A stretch of 64,000 nucleotides of DNA, from positions 1 to 64,000 of the forward strand of contig NZ_JAKKFI010000049.1 in NCBI RefSeq assembly GCF_022230955.1, in the 5' to 3' direction. The stretch comes from Micromonospora cabrerizensis (GTDB lineage Bacteria > Actinomycetota > Actinomycetes > Mycobacteriales > Micromonosporaceae). The notes under the pieces were generated by a model. That model ran no database searches and had not been told where the DNA came from. It saw only the letters and a program-made list of their open reading frames with translations. The position numbers and the translations under genes were made by a program. Of this stretch, positions 38,132 through 47,128 are shown piece by piece (position 1 is the stretch's first letter; each line of letters starts with the position of its first letter).

Positions 38132-39169
38132 TTGCAGATCAGAAAAGGCGGCACCCTGGCCCTGGCGGTCCTCACCGCCGGGCTGCTCACCGCCGTTTTC
38201 CCCGGGCAGGCCCAGGCGGCCACGCAGACCGCCACTCTGCTGCCGCTGACCACGGTGGCCGACGTGGTGTCGGCCGGTGACCGGGTCTTCGTCAGCGGTG
38301 GCAGCACCTCGACCGACGTCGTGGTCACGAGCGCGACGGGCACGGTGGTCGGCACCCTGCCGAGCCTGCCCGGCCCCACCGACCTGCTGCTCAGCGCCGA
38401 CCGGCGGACCCTCTACGTGGCGCTGCCCACCGCCAACGCCATCGCCGCCTTCGACACCGGCTCGCTGATCGAGTCGGCCCGCTACGACACCGGCGCGGGC
38501 GAGTGCCCGTCGTCTCTCGCGCTGACCGGGCGATACCTGTGGTTCGGCTACGGCTGTGACCAGTGGGGCGGCAACATCGGGCGGATCGACCTCGGCCGCC
38601 AGCCGGCCCGGCTGAGCACCGGCGTGGCCAACCAGGACTTCTACGGGGCGCCGTTGCTGGCCGCGGCCAGCCAGAACCGGGCGGTGCTGCTCGCCGGGCA
38701 GACGTCGCTGAGCCCGGCGTCGGTCTACGCGTACGGGATCGGCAGCGCGGGAGCACTGAACCTGCTGCGGACCAACGACTGGACGGTGATCGGCAGCAAC
38801 CTGCAGGACATCGCGCTCGACCCGACCGCCACCACCCTGTACACCGCCGCCGGCGCACCGTACGAGGCGCAGGCGTTCCCCTTCGCCGACATCACCACCC
38901 CGTCCGCGACGTTCCCCACCGGCCCGTACCCCGCCGCTGTCGAGCCTTCTCGCGACGGCACCAGGATCGCTGCCGGGGCGACCACCTCGTACCTGTTCAT
39001 CTTCCGCCCCGACGGCAGCGAGCTGACTCGCTTCGTGCTGGGTGGCGGCGAGTTGAGCGCAGGCGGGCTGGCCTGGTCGCCGAACGGTGCCCGGGTCTAT
39101 GCGCTCTCCTACGACTGGAGTGCACGGAACCAGGCCACCATGCACGTCCTGCCGGTCCCGGCAGGCTGA
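38132..39169 (+). CDS. secreted beta-propeller-like protein
   Basis: The 345-residue exported protein has a signal peptide (basic start, TLALAVLTAGLLTAVF, then cleavage after PGQAQAA). The rest consists of repeated beta-rich blades resembling a YVTN/WD-type propeller, for example TLPSLPGPTDLLLSADRRTL, IALDPTATTLYTAAG and GLAWSPNGARVYALSYDW. No enzyme motif is seen; a binding or scaffold role outside the cell is likely. I chose TTG 38132 because AAAGGA lies 6 nt upstream; ATG 38105 would add nine residues. A terminator follows. Confidence 0.72.
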   Translation: MQIRKGGTLALAVLTAGLLTAVFPGQAQAATQTATLLPLTTVADVVSAGDRVFVSGGSTSTDVVVTSATGTVVGTLPSLPGPTDLLLSADRRTLYVALPTANAIAAFDTGSLIESARYDTGAGECPSSLALTGRYLWFGYGCDQWGGNIGRIDLGRQPARLSTGVANQDFYGAPLLAAASQNRAVLLAGQTSLSPASVYAYGIGSAGALNLLRTNDWTVIGSNLQDIALDPTATTLYTAAGAPYEAQAFPFADITTPSATFPTGPYPAAVEPSRDGTRIAAGATTSYLFIFRPDGSELTRFVLGGGELSAGGLAWSPNGARVYALSYDWSARNQATMHVLPVPAG

Positions 39170-39184
39170 CGGGTCCACCGGAGC

Positions 39185-39213
39185 GCGGGGCCGGCCGAAC
39201 GGTCCGGCCCCGC
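39185..39213 (+). terminator. hairpin terminator
   Basis: A perfect 10-bp stem GCGGGGCCGG / CCGGCCCCGC with a 9-nt loop lies 15 nt after the propeller gene. Confidence 0.75.
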
Positions 39214-39254
39214 CCCGGAGCGCGGGTTCCGTTCCAGCCCTCGGGACGGGGCAT

Positions 39255-39260
39255 TAGCCT
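39255..39260 (+). promoter_or_regulatory. -10 element of a leaderless metB promoter
   Basis: TAGCCT lies exactly 7 nt upstream of ATG 39268. No ribosome site precedes the ATG, as expected for a leaderless mRNA. Confidence 0.65.
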
Positions 39261-39267
39261 CACCAGA

Positions 39268-40410
39268 ATGAACCACGGCTTCGAGACGCTCGCCATCCAC
39301 GCCGGCCAGGACCCTGAGGCCCGTACCGGCGCGGTGATCCCCCCGATCTACCAGACCAGCACGTACGCCCAGGACGCCGTCGGCGCGCCCCGGCTCGGCT
39401 ACGAGTACAGCCGCTCGGGCAACCCGACCCGCGACGCGCTCCAGGAGTGCCTGGCGGCGCTGGAGGGCGGGCCCGTCGGCCTCGCCTTCGCCAGCGGACT
39501 GGCGGCGGAGGACACCCTGCTGCGGGCCGTGTGCCAGCCGGGCGACCACGTGGTGATCCCGGACGACGCGTACGGCGGCACGTACCGGCTCTTCGCCCGG
39601 GTCGCCCAGCGCTGGGGCCTGGAGTTCACCCCGGCCAAGGTCTCCGACCCGGATGCGATCCGGGCGGCGGTGCAGCCCGGCCGTACGAAGATCGTCTGGT
39701 TGGAGACGCCGACCAACCCGCTGCTCGGCATCGCCGACATCGCCGCCCTGGCCGGTGTCGCGCACGACGCGGGCGCGCTGCTGGTGGTCGACAACACCTT
39801 CGCCTCGCCGTACCTCCAGCAGCCGATCGCGCACGGCGCGGACGTGGTGGTGCACTCCACCACCAAGTACATCGGCGGGCACTCCGACGTCGTCGGCGGC
39901 GCGCTCGTCGTGGCCGACGCCGCCCTCGGCGAGGAACTGCGCTACCACCAGAACGCGATGGGCGCGATCAACGGCCCGTTCGACGCCTGGCTCACGCTGC
40001 GCGGCATCAAGACCCTCGGGGTACGGATGGACCGGCACTGCGACAACGCCGAGCGGCTGGCCGCGTACCTCGACGGGCACGCCAAGGTGGCCCAGGTGAT
40101 CTACCCGGGGCTGCCCTCGCACCCCGGTCACGAGGTGGCCGCGAAGCAGATGCGCCGCTTCGGCGGCATGATCTCGTTCCGCGCCGCCGGTGGTGAGGAC
40201 CACGCCGTCGAGATCTGCAACCGCACCAAGCTCTTCGTGCTCGCCGAGTCGCTGGGCGGCGTGGAGTCCCTGATCGAGCACCCGGGTCGGATGACACACG
40301 CAAGTGCTGCCGGCTCGCCGCTTGAAGTTCCCGGCGATCTCGTGCGACTGTCTGTCGGCATCGAGACGGTCGACGACCTGCTCGCCGATCTGGAGCAGGC
40401 GCTGGGCTGA
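39268..40410 (+). CDS. metB: cystathionine gamma-synthase (Cys/Met PLP family)
   Basis: The 380-residue PLP enzyme of the Cys/Met metabolism family closely follows mycobacterial MetB, which makes cystathionine from O-acyl-homoserine and cysteine. The PLP Lys200 is in VVHSTTKYIGGHSDVVGGA. Other signatures are YEYSRSGNPTRDALQECLA, FASGLAAEDTLL and the C-terminal ESLGGVESLIEHPGRMTHAS. Cystathionine gamma-lyase activity is a real alternative because the two are hard to tell apart by sequence. With cbs upstream it completes a transsulphuration pair. The amidase gene starts 12 nt downstream. Confidence 0.9.
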   Translation: MNHGFETLAIHAGQDPEARTGAVIPPIYQTSTYAQDAVGAPRLGYEYSRSGNPTRDALQECLAALEGGPVGLAFASGLAAEDTLLRAVCQPGDHVVIPDDAYGGTYRLFARVAQRWGLEFTPAKVSDPDAIRAAVQPGRTKIVWLETPTNPLLGIADIAALAGVAHDAGALLVVDNTFASPYLQQPIAHGADVVVHSTTKYIGGHSDVVGGALVVADAALGEELRYHQNAMGAINGPFDAWLTLRGIKTLGVRMDRHCDNAERLAAYLDGHAKVAQVIYPGLPSHPGHEVAAKQMRRFGGMISFRAAGGEDHAVEICNRTKLFVLAESLGGVESLIEHPGRMTHASAAGSPLEVPGDLVRLSVGIETVDDLLADLEQALG

Positions 40411-40422
40411 CCGCTGGGGAGG

Positions 40423-41832
40423 ATGGCCGTGCAGGACATCATGGCGACCTGGGTCGGGGCGACCGCCAAGCAGATCGCCCGGGGCGTACGCCGGGGTGAC
40501 GTCTCGGCCACCCAGGTCGTCGCCGACCACCTCGAGTACATCTCCCGAGCCGACCGCGAACTGGCCGCGTTCCGCGCCGTTCGCGGCGGCGAGGCGATCA
40601 CCGAGGCGGAGAAGGTCGACGAGCAGGAGGACCTGGCCAACCTGCCGTTGGCCGGGGTGCCGGTGGCGGTCAAGGAGAACACTCCGGTCGCCGGCCTGCC
40701 CACCTGGAACGGGTCGGCGGCCGCCCGCAGCGACGTCGCGGAGGCCGACCACGAGGTGGTGCGCCGGCTGCGCGGGGCCGGCGCGGTCATCCTCGGCGTG
40801 ACCCGCATGCCGGAGCTGGGGCTGTGGGCACTCACCGACGACGACAGCGCGGTGACCCGCAACCCGTGGGACAACACGCGTACCCCCGGCGGGTCCTCCG
40901 GTGGCGCGGCCGCCGCGGTGGCCGCCGGGCTGGTGCCGATCGCCCACGCCAACGACGGCCTCGGTTCGATCCGGATTCCCGCCGCCTGTTGCGGCCTGGT
41001 CGGGCTCAAGCCGGGTCGCGGCGTGGTCCCCTGCCAGCTCGGCGCGGACGACTGGTTCGGTCTCACCGAGCACGGCATGTTGACCAGCACCGTCGCCGAC
41101 GCGGCGGTCGGTTTCTCGGTGCTCGCCGGCCGGCGTCCCGAGAAGCTGGTTCCGCCGCAGCGGCTGCGGGTGGGCGTCTCGCTGCGCTCCCCGGTGCGCG
41201 GTGTCGCGCCCGACGCCCCGAACCGGGACGCGGTTGCCGCCGCCGGTCGGCTTCTCGCCGCCGCCGGGCACGACACGATCCCCGCCGACCCGGTCTACCC
41301 CACCGCACTCGGCCTCCAGGGCATCGCCACCTGGTTCGCCGCCGCCGCCACCGACGTCCGGGCCTCCGGGCTGGACCGGCGTGGCCTGCAACGGCGTACC
41401 CGGCGGCACGTCGCCCTGGGCGAGTGGGCGCAGCGCCGCGGCTACGTGCGGGAGGCCGACCGGGCCGCGTGGCGGCAACGGTCGGTCGACTTCTTCACCG
41501 ACCACTCGGTCGACCTGCTGCTCACCCCGGCGCTGGCCAGCGCGCCGCCCGAGGCGGCCCGCTGGTCGGAGCGGTCCTGGCGGGCGAACATGACAGCGAA
41601 CATCCGGTACGCCCCGTACGCCGCGCCGTGGAACATCGCCGGCCTGCCGGCGGTCGTGGTGCCGGTGGGCCGGCGACCGGACGGCCTGCCGGTCGCCGTG
41701 CAACTGGTCGGTCCGCCCGGCTCGGAGCTGCTGCTGCTCGGTGTGGCCGGCCAGTTCGAGATGGCCGCCCCGTGGGCGCGCCACGCCCCCGGCTACCCCC
41801 GCGTCGGAACGGGGTCGCCGGCCACCGCATGA
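40423..41832 (+). CDS. amidase (amidase-signature family)
   Basis: The 469-residue serine amidase has the Ser-cisSer-Lys triad: the Lys in VPVAVKENTPVAG near residue 81, the Gly/Ser-rich signature PGGSSGGAAAAVAAGL, and the nucleophile region DGLGSIRIPAACCGLVGLKP. The family hydrolyses carboxamides; the substrate is not evident. This is not a GatA, because there are no gatB or gatC neighbours and the C-terminal part differs. GGGGAGG precedes the ATG. It is only 12 nt from metB and probably shares its message. Confidence 0.9.
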   Translation: MAVQDIMATWVGATAKQIARGVRRGDVSATQVVADHLEYISRADRELAAFRAVRGGEAITEAEKVDEQEDLANLPLAGVPVAVKENTPVAGLPTWNGSAAARSDVAEADHEVVRRLRGAGAVILGVTRMPELGLWALTDDDSAVTRNPWDNTRTPGGSSGGAAAAVAAGLVPIAHANDGLGSIRIPAACCGLVGLKPGRGVVPCQLGADDWFGLTEHGMLTSTVADAAVGFSVLAGRRPEKLVPPQRLRVGVSLRSPVRGVAPDAPNRDAVAAAGRLLAAAGHDTIPADPVYPTALGLQGIATWFAAAATDVRASGLDRRGLQRRTRRHVALGEWAQRRGYVREADRAAWRQRSVDFFTDHSVDLLLTPALASAPPEAARWSERSWRANMTANIRYAPYAAPWNIAGLPAVVVPVGRRPDGLPVAVQLVGPPGSELLLLGVAGQFEMAAPWARHAPGYPRVGTGSPATA

Positions 41833-41877
41833 TCGTCTACGGTGTGCGCGCATCATCGCGCGGACACGGGGGCTCTC

Positions 41878-43008
41878 ATGCACTGCCAGACCTGCGGGGG
41901 CGCCACGTCCCCTGAGCACAACGAGTGCCAGCGGTGCTACACGCCGCTGGGCCAGCCCCCCGTCACTCCCGGGCTGCCGACCTACCGGGTACGCGGGATC
42001 GGGTTGGCCGCCCGCATCGCGGTCGGCGCGACCACCGTGCTGTTCCTGGTGGCGGCGCTCTCCCCGCTGGTGGGGATGGCCCTGGCTAGGCAGGCCCGGG
42101 TCGACAACGAGCACGAGCCGCTGCTCGCCGCGGTGATCGTGCAGGTGGTGCTGTCGCTGCCCATGGTGGCCGCGTACCTCACCGCGGCCGTCCTCGTGAT
42201 CATCTGGACCTGGCGGGCGCGGAAGAACATCGAGGCGTTTCCCGGTGCGCTGACGACGCTCGGTGCAGGCTGGGCGATCGCCGGTTGGCTGGTGCCCTTC
42301 GCGAACCTCGTGGTGCCGGCCCGGGTGATCGCCAACGTGGCGCGGGATAGCCTCTGGCGGCGGTTCACCCCGACCCTGGTGACCGTCTGGTGGAGTGGCT
42401 GGCTGGTCTTCAGCATCGGCGAGCGGGTGGTCAGCCGCCTCGACAGCCGGGCGTACGAGAAGCTGCCGGCGACACCATCCACCAGCGGCGACTATCAGGC
42501 GTACGGCGACTACTACCGCGACTCACTCCTGCGCAACGCCGTGCCCGCGGTGGCCTGCGTGATCGCCGCGGTGGCCCTGTACCTGCTGATCCAGCGGATC
42601 TCCGCAGCTCAGGAGGCCCGGATCGCCCGCGCGGTGCCAGCGTGGCCGACCGCTCCGGTCTGGCCGACCGCTCCGGTCTGGCCCAACGGCGCGGTCTGGC
42701 CGGCTGCGCCGGTCCCGGCGGGGTTCGGCCCGGGGCCGGTCCCGGCGGCCTCTGTGCCGGCCGCTTCTGTGCCGGCCGCTTCTGTGCCGGCCGCCTCTGT
42801 GCCGGCCGCTTCCGTGCCGGCGGCCTCTGTGCCGGCGGCCTCTGTGCCGGCCGCTTCTGTGCCGGCCGCTTCTGTGCCGGCCGCTTCTGTGCCGGCCGCT
42901 TCTGTGCCGGCCGCTTCCGTGCCGGCGGCTCTCGTTCCGCCCGCCTCGGTTCCGGGCGGGCCGGTCCCCGCGACGCCGTCGGAGCCGGAGGCCCAGCCCC
43001 GGCCATGA
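41878..43008 (+). CDS. DUF4328-type membrane protein with zinc ribbon and VPAAS repeats
   Basis: The 376-residue protein starts with a zinc-ribbon-like pair CQTCGG...CQRCYTPLG. About five membrane segments between residues 40 and 235 have DUF4328-like features ([40 protein letters not shown]). A low-complexity tail holds a WPTAPV repeat and then twelve VPAAS pentapeptides. The function is unknown. Its TGA (43006-43008) is the left edge of a palindrome. A TACGGT hexamer near 41839 may be the -10. Confidence 0.78.
   Translation: MHCQTCGGATSPEHNECQRCYTPLGQPPVTPGLPTYRVRGIGLAARIAVGATTVLFLVAALSPLVGMALARQARVDNEHEPLLAAVIVQVVLSLPMVAAYLTAAVLVIIWTWRARKNIEAFPGALTTLGAGWAIAGWLVPFANLVVPARVIANVARDSLWRRFTPTLVTVWWSGWLVFSIGERVVSRLDSRAYEKLPATPSTSGDYQAYGDYYRDSLLRNAVPAVACVIAAVALYLLIQRISAAQEARIARAVPAWPTAPVWPTAPVWPNGAVWPAAPVPAGFGPGPVPAASVPAASVPAASVPAASVPAASVPAASVPAASVPAASVPAASVPAASVPAASVPAASVPAALVPPASVPGGPVPATPSEPEAQPRP
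42739..42948 (+). repeat. 15-bp coding repeat (VPAAS)
   Basis: Fourteen 15-bp units such as GTGCCGGCCGCTTCT encode twelve VPAAS copies, then VPAAL and VPPAS. Most units differ only at synonymous positions (CCGCTTCT, CCGCCTCT, CGGCCTCT), and runs of identical units suggest recent slippage expansion. Confidence 0.95.
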
Positions 43009-43082
43009 TCGACTCGGATTTCTGAATATCGCGGCATCATGGCGTGGTTGATACCGCGATATCAGGGATGGCGAGTGGATCA
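43006..43082. repeat. large inverted repeat starting at the DUF4328 gene stop codon
   Basis: The inner arms ATATCGCGGCATCA and TGATACCGCGATAT (around 43026-43062) pair with one mismatch. The outer arms TGATCGACTCG (43006-43016) and CGAGTGGATCA (43072-43082) pair with one mismatch. The TGA stop is the first triplet. It separates the DUF4328 gene from ilvA. Confidence 0.8.
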
Positions 43083-43141
43083 ACGTCGCCCACGCCGGTG
43101 TCGCCGCACAGGGCTCCGGAGGCGGGTGGCACGATCGGGGC

Positions 43142-44362
43142 ATGACGGAACTGGTCAGTCTCGACGACGTGCGGGCCGCACGGGAGTTGCTTGCCGGCGT
43201 CATCCGGACCACTCCGCTGGAGCCCTCCCGTCCGCTCAGCGCGGCACTGGGTGGGCCGACCTGGCTCAAGTGCGAGAACGTGCAGCGTGCCGGCTCGTAC
43301 AAGGTGCGGGGCGCGTACGTGCGGATCTCCCGGCTGTCGGCCGAGGAGCGGGAGCGGGGCGTGGTCGCGGCGAGCGCGGGCAACCACGCGCAGGGCGTGG
43401 CCCTCGCCGCGGGCCTGGTCGGCACGCATGCCACCGTCTTCATGCCGGTCAACGCGCCGCTGCCGAAGGTGGCGGCCACCAAGGGGTACGGCGCGCAGGT
43501 CGAGTTGGCCGGCAACACCGTCGACGAGGCGCTGGTCGCCGCGCACAGCTACGCCGAGCTCACCGGAGCGGTGCTGATCCACCCGTTCGACCACGCCGAC
43601 GTGATCGCCGGCCAGGGGACGGTGGCGCTGGAGATCCTCGAACAGTGCCCGGAGGTGAAGACGATCATCACCGGGGTGGGTGGTGGTGGGCTGATCTCGG
43701 GCATGGCGGTGGCGGCGAAGGCGTTGCGACCGGACGTCCGGATCATCGGTGTCCAGGCCGCCGGTGCTGCGGCATTCCCGCCCTCGCTGGTGGCCGGGGA
43801 GCCCGTCCGGCTGCCCGTCTTCTCCACCATCGCCGACGGCATCGCGGTCGGCCGGCCGGGGGAGATCACCTTCAACCACGTGCGCAAACTGGTCGATGAG
43901 ATCGTCACGGTCTCCGAGGAGGACATCTCCCGGGCCCTGTTGATGCTGCTGGAACGCGGTAAGCAGGTTGTCGAGCCGGCCGGGGCGGTCGGCGTCGCCG
44001 CGTTGCTGGCGGGCGTGGTCGAGGTGGAGACGCCGGTGGTCGCGGTGCTGTCCGGCGGCAACATCGACCCGTTGCTGATGCTACGGGTGATCGAGCACGG
44101 GCTGGCCGCCGCGGGTCGCTACCTGCGGGTGACCGTGCGCTGCTCGGACCGGCCGGGGCAACTCGCGTCGCTGCTCAGCCAGATCGCCGAGCACCGGGCC
44201 AACGTCGTGGACGTGGAGCACCAGCGGGCCAACCCGCACCTCGGCCTCGGTGAGGTGGAGGTGGCGCTGTCGGTCGAGACCCGGGGCGTGGAGCACTCGG
44301 ACACCCTGATCAGCGCCCTGCGGGCCAGCGGCTATCAGGTGGTTTTCGCCGCCGAGGCGTGA
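43142..44362 (+). CDS. ilvA: threonine ammonia-lyase
   Basis: The 406-residue PLP enzyme deaminates threonine to 2-oxobutanoate, the first step of isoleucine synthesis. The PLP Lys is in GSYKVRGAYVRI near residue 54, the substrate loop is AASAGNHAQGVALAAG, and the phosphate loop is TGVGGGGLISGMAVAA. A C-terminal ACT-like regulatory domain starts near residue 328 (LRVTVRCSDRPGQLASLLSQ). The single ACT domain and size fit the short form; a catabolic role (TdcB type) cannot be excluded. The 2-oxobutanoate product also links to the nearby transsulphuration genes. Confidence 0.92.
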   Translation: MTELVSLDDVRAARELLAGVIRTTPLEPSRPLSAALGGPTWLKCENVQRAGSYKVRGAYVRISRLSAEERERGVVAASAGNHAQGVALAAGLVGTHATVFMPVNAPLPKVAATKGYGAQVELAGNTVDEALVAAHSYAELTGAVLIHPFDHADVIAGQGTVALEILEQCPEVKTIITGVGGGGLISGMAVAAKALRPDVRIIGVQAAGAAAFPPSLVAGEPVRLPVFSTIADGIAVGRPGEITFNHVRKLVDEIVTVSEEDISRALLMLLERGKQVVEPAGAVGVAALLAGVVEVETPVVAVLSGGNIDPLLMLRVIEHGLAAAGRYLRVTVRCSDRPGQLASLLSQIAEHRANVVDVEHQRANPHLGLGEVEVALSVETRGVEHSDTLISALRASGYQVVFAAEA

Positions 44363-44385
44363 CACCGGTGGGTGCCACGCCTCGG
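44352..44385. terminator. hairpin straddling the ilvA stop codon
   Basis: Arms CCGAGGCGTG (44352-44361) and CACGCCTCGG (44376-44385) pair perfectly. The left arm contains the last ilvA codons and the first bases of its TGA stop. It lies between convergent ilvA and greA. Confidence 0.65.
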
Positions 44386-44423
44386 ACGTGATGCTGGGGA
44401 GCGGGTCGTGCGGCTGCCGGCGG

Positions 44424-44921
44424 TCAGCCGGAGAACGGCTCGAAGCTGACCACGGTCACCTTGATGTCGGCGCCGCTCGGCGCCGTGTAGGTGCAGGTCT
44501 GCCCGGGCCGACCGCCCAGGATCGCCTTGCCGAGTGCCGACTCGGGGCTGTAGACGGTCAGGTCGGTGGTGGCCGCGATCTCCCGCGAACCGAGCAGGAA
44601 GGTCTCGGTGTCGTCGGCGTCGTCGTCGAAGTAGATCGTCACGACCATGCCGGGGGAGACCATGTCCGCCGAGGGCGCCTCGCCGACCTTCGCGGTGCGC
44701 AGCAGCTCCTGGAGGTAGCGGATCCGACCTTCCGCCTTGCCCTGCTCCTCGCGGGCGGCGTGGTAGCCGCCGTTCTCCCGCAGGTCGCCCTCCTCGCGCC
44801 GAGCGTTGATCTCGGCTGCGATGGCCGGGCGGTTGGCGATGTGCTCGTCGAGCTCGGCCTGGAGGCGGTCGTGCGCGTCCTGCGACAGCCAGGTGGCGGG
44901 CGCCTCGTTGCCAGTGGACAC
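44424..44921 (-). CDS. greA: transcription elongation factor GreA
   Basis: The 165-residue GreA stimulates cleavage of backtracked RNA by RNA polymerase. The N-terminal coiled coil carries the tip acidic motif REEGDLRENGGYHAAREEQG. The C-terminal FKBP-like domain includes FLLGSREIAATTDLTVYSPE and SALGKAILGGRPGQTCTYTA. GTG 44921 follows GAGGAG at 8 nt; upstream codons in the frame are unlike GreA. The order greA, DUF4307, mca is that of M. tuberculosis Rv1080c-Rv1082. Confidence 0.95.
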   Translation of the reverse strand: MSTGNEAPATWLSQDAHDRLQAELDEHIANRPAIAAEINARREEGDLRENGGYHAAREEQGKAEGRIRYLQELLRTAKVGEAPSADMVSPGMVVTIYFDDDADDTETFLLGSREIAATTDLTVYSPESALGKAILGGRPGQTCTYTAPSGADIKVTVVSFEPFSG

Positions 44922-45077
44922 AGGCGTTCTCCTCAGTTGTGCGTGGCTGGCTGACAGGTGAACTACCAAGTTACCAGTGCAGTACGACACAGGGTGTCGG
45001 CCATCACCGCCGGTGCCCGGATCCGACACCGCGCGTAGATGCTTCCCGGCCCTCCTGGTCGGGGCTGTTCTGGCAGG

Positions 45078-45518
45078 TCAGGACACCGCTCGGCAGCGCA
45101 TGACCTCGCCGATGAACGGCCGTGCGGTGGTGATCAGGCGGTGCTGGGTCCGCACGTGCCGGTTGCCGGGCTCGGCGGTCACCGTGACCTGTTCACGGGC
45201 CACCTCGGCGCCCGCCCGGTCCCGGGCACGCAGCAGGCAGACCGCCGATCCGCCCGACGGCACGGTCACCCGGAAGTCGACCAGCACCTGATTGTCCGTG
45301 ATGTCGGTGTACGTGATCACTTGGGCGTCGTAGACCGGGTCGCCGTACTGGCGGTAGAGCCGGACGGAGATCACGGTCAGGGTGGCCACGAGCGCCAGCA
45401 GCACCACCGCCGCCAGCAACGTGCGCTGCCGCCGCCCGCCCGGTGCCCGGCGGCGGCCGTAGCGCCCGGCCGGAAAAACCGGAGCGCCTGGTGAAATTGT
45501 GGCGTGCGTCTCGGTCAC
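45078..45518 (-). CDS. DUF4307 domain-containing membrane protein
   Basis: The 146-residue bitopic protein has a basic Gly/Arg-rich start, one membrane segment (TLLAAVVLLALVATLTVISV) and a small beta-rich extracytoplasmic domain (DITDNQVLVDFRVTVPSGG, GNRHVRTQHRLITTARPF) with two Cys. This matches DUF4307 (Rv1081c), of unknown function, conserved beside mca in actinobacteria. GTG 45518 has AGGAGA upstream. It is divergent from mca across a 203-bp gap in which I see no further gene. Confidence 0.87.
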   Translation of the reverse strand: MTETHATISPGAPVFPAGRYGRRRAPGGRRQRTLLAAVVLLALVATLTVISVRLYRQYGDPVYDAQVITYTDITDNQVLVDFRVTVPSGGSAVCLLRARDRAGAEVAREQVTVTAEPGNRHVRTQHRLITTARPFIGEVMRCRAVS

Positions 45519-45721
45519 CGGCGGGTATCTCCTGGCGTTGTTGTCGGCGGCATCAGCAAGAATGACAGAGTCCCATCCTCCCACCCGGTCCAGCGGCAGG
45601 AATGGCAGGTCATGCCCGCGCTGCTGACCGGCGGTCGGGGTGCGGTGAGGAAAGATCCCGGCAGGTCAGCCGGTCGAGCCCGGTCGGGTCCACCGTCCGG
45701 CACAGACGAGGAGCGCCGAAG

Positions 45722-46603
45722 TTGGCAGAGCAACTGCGTCTCATGGCCGTGCACGCGCACCCGGACGACGAGTCGAGCAAGGGCGCGGCGACGACGGCGA
45801 AATATGTCGCACAGGGGGTGGACGTCCTGGTCGTGACGTGCACGGGCGGCGAGCGCGGGAGCGTGCTCAACCCCAAGCTCGACCGGCCCGACGTGTGGGC
45901 CAACATCGCCGAGATCCGGCGTGCCGAGATGGACGCCGCTCGGGCGATCCTCGGCGTCGACCAGGCGTGGCTCGGCTTCGTCGACTCCGGCCTGCCCGAG
46001 GGTGACCCGCTGCCGCCGCTGCCCGAGGGTTGTTTCGCCCTGCAGGACGTCGAGGTGGCCGCCGGGCCGCTGGTGCGGCTGATGCGCGAGTTCCGTCCGC
46101 ACGTGGTGACGACGTACGACGAAGAGGGCGGCTACCCGCACCCGGACCACATCATGTGCCACAAGGTGAGCGTGGCCGCGTTCGAGGCAGCCGGCGACCC
46201 GGAGCGCTACCCGGAGCTGGGCGCGCCCTGGCAGCCGTTGAAGCTCTACTACGACATCGGCTTCTCCAAGGGCAAGATCATGGCCCTGCACGAGGGCATG
46301 CTGGCCGCGGGTCTGGAGTCGCCCTACGAGGAGTGGCTCAAGCGCTGGGAGGACCGGCCCGACAAGGGCCCCCGGATCACCACGCGGGTGGAGTGCGCCG
46401 ACTACTTCACGGTTCGCGACGACGCGCTGCGCGCCCACGCGACCCAGGTCGACCCGGACGGCTTCTGGTTCCACGTGCCGATGGAGCTGCAGCAGCGCGC
46501 CTGGCCGACCGAGGACTACGAGCTGGCCCGCTCGGTGGTCGACAGCCCGCTGCCCGAGTCAGACCTCTTCGCCGGGGTGCGGGAGACGGCCCACGCACGC
46601 TGA
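45722..46603 (+). CDS. mca: mycothiol S-conjugate amidase
   Basis: The 293-residue zinc amidase cleaves mycothiol S-conjugates to release mercapturic acids for export, a detoxification step found only in mycothiol-making actinobacteria. The zinc motif [17 protein letters not shown] is at the N-terminus, and [11 protein letters not shown] carries the third ligand. [17 protein letters not shown] and the length fit Mca rather than MshB. The TTG start at 45722 is supported by GAGGAG 8 nt upstream. The following small membrane gene is the usual neighbour. Confidence 0.94.
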   Translation: MAEQLRLMAVHAHPDDESSKGAATTAKYVAQGVDVLVVTCTGGERGSVLNPKLDRPDVWANIAEIRRAEMDAARAILGVDQAWLGFVDSGLPEGDPLPPLPEGCFALQDVEVAAGPLVRLMREFRPHVVTTYDEEGGYPHPDHIMCHKVSVAAFEAAGDPERYPELGAPWQPLKLYYDIGFSKGKIMALHEGMLAAGLESPYEEWLKRWEDRPDKGPRITTRVECADYFTVRDDALRAHATQVDPDGFWFHVPMELQQRAWPTEDYELARSVVDSPLPESDLFAGVRETAHAR

Positions 46604-46651
46604 TTTCCGGCGGGTCTACCCTGGTTACCAACCGCACATCGGAGGAACGCC

Positions 46652-46945
46652 ATGCTGACCGCTGCCCAGGTGCTCGCGGAGAACAACTTCGGGGACACCC
46701 GCACGGGTGGTCTGGCCGGGCCGATGGGCCTGTTCCTCATCCTGTTGCTGGCCACCGCGACCATCCTGCTGATCCGCAACATGAACGCTCGGCTGCGCCG
46801 CCTGCCCGACCGGTTTCCGCAGCAGTCGGGTCCGACCGACCCGACCAGGGCCGATGCGGCAGTCGCCGATCCGACAGACGGGACCGCGGGGCGTGATTCA
46901 TCCACGCCCGCTCCCAATGGGCACCAGCAGCAGCGGAACGGGTAG
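46652..46945 (+). CDS. small membrane protein downstream of mca
   Basis: The 97-residue protein has one membrane segment (MGLFLILLLATATILLI), then a basic patch (RNMNARLRRLPDRFP) and a disordered Pro/Gly/Asn tail. By position and form it corresponds to the small Rv1083-type protein found after mca. The function is unknown. GGAGGA lies 5 nt before the ATG, and it is 48 nt from mca, so they are likely co-transcribed. Confidence 0.8.
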   Translation: MLTAAQVLAENNFGDTRTGGLAGPMGLFLILLLATATILLIRNMNARLRRLPDRFPQQSGPTDPTRADAAVADPTDGTAGRDSSTPAPNGHQQQRNG

Positions 46946-47062
46946 TCCGCGCATGAATCACGCCGAACCGGTTGGTCGCCCCCTGTTGCGGCCACCCGGT
47001 TTGGCTTAGCCTTCCGCCGGGGGGACCAAAAGTCTCCGAGCCGTGTGCGGGAGGGGGCGCCG

Positions 47063-47128
47063 ATGACCAGCACAGCACCGGCCGCCCGCCGTAACCTCGG
47101 TCGGTCGGCTGACGGGGGCGGTCGATGA
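47063..47128 (+). CDS. 21-residue leader ORF coupled to the GGDEF-EAL gene
   Basis: ATG 47063 has a very strong ribosome site (GGGAGGGGG, 5 nt away). It opens MTSTAPAARRNLGRSADG and three more residues, ending with TGA at 47126-47128, which overlaps the ATG of the GGDEF-EAL gene as ATGA. The peptide resembles nothing I know. The ribosome site is better than that of the main gene, so translation of the large protein may depend on this leader. Confidence 0.4.
   Translation: MTSTAPAARRNLGRSADGGGR

Noticed and set aside
39170..39267. SAM-type riboswitch upstream of metB
   Set aside because: The only structure is the terminator of the upstream gene; metB has a leaderless promoter signature, leaving no room for a leader.
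40423..41832. GatA subunit of the glutamyl-tRNA amidotransferase
   Set aside because: The amidase signature is present, but no gatC or gatB lies nearby, and the substrate-side sequence differs from GatA.
42609..43040. Minus-strand frame with AAGTE repeats
   Set aside because: It is the reverse complement of the VPAAS coding repeat; the plus-strand frame has membrane segments and a zinc ribbon and is the real gene.
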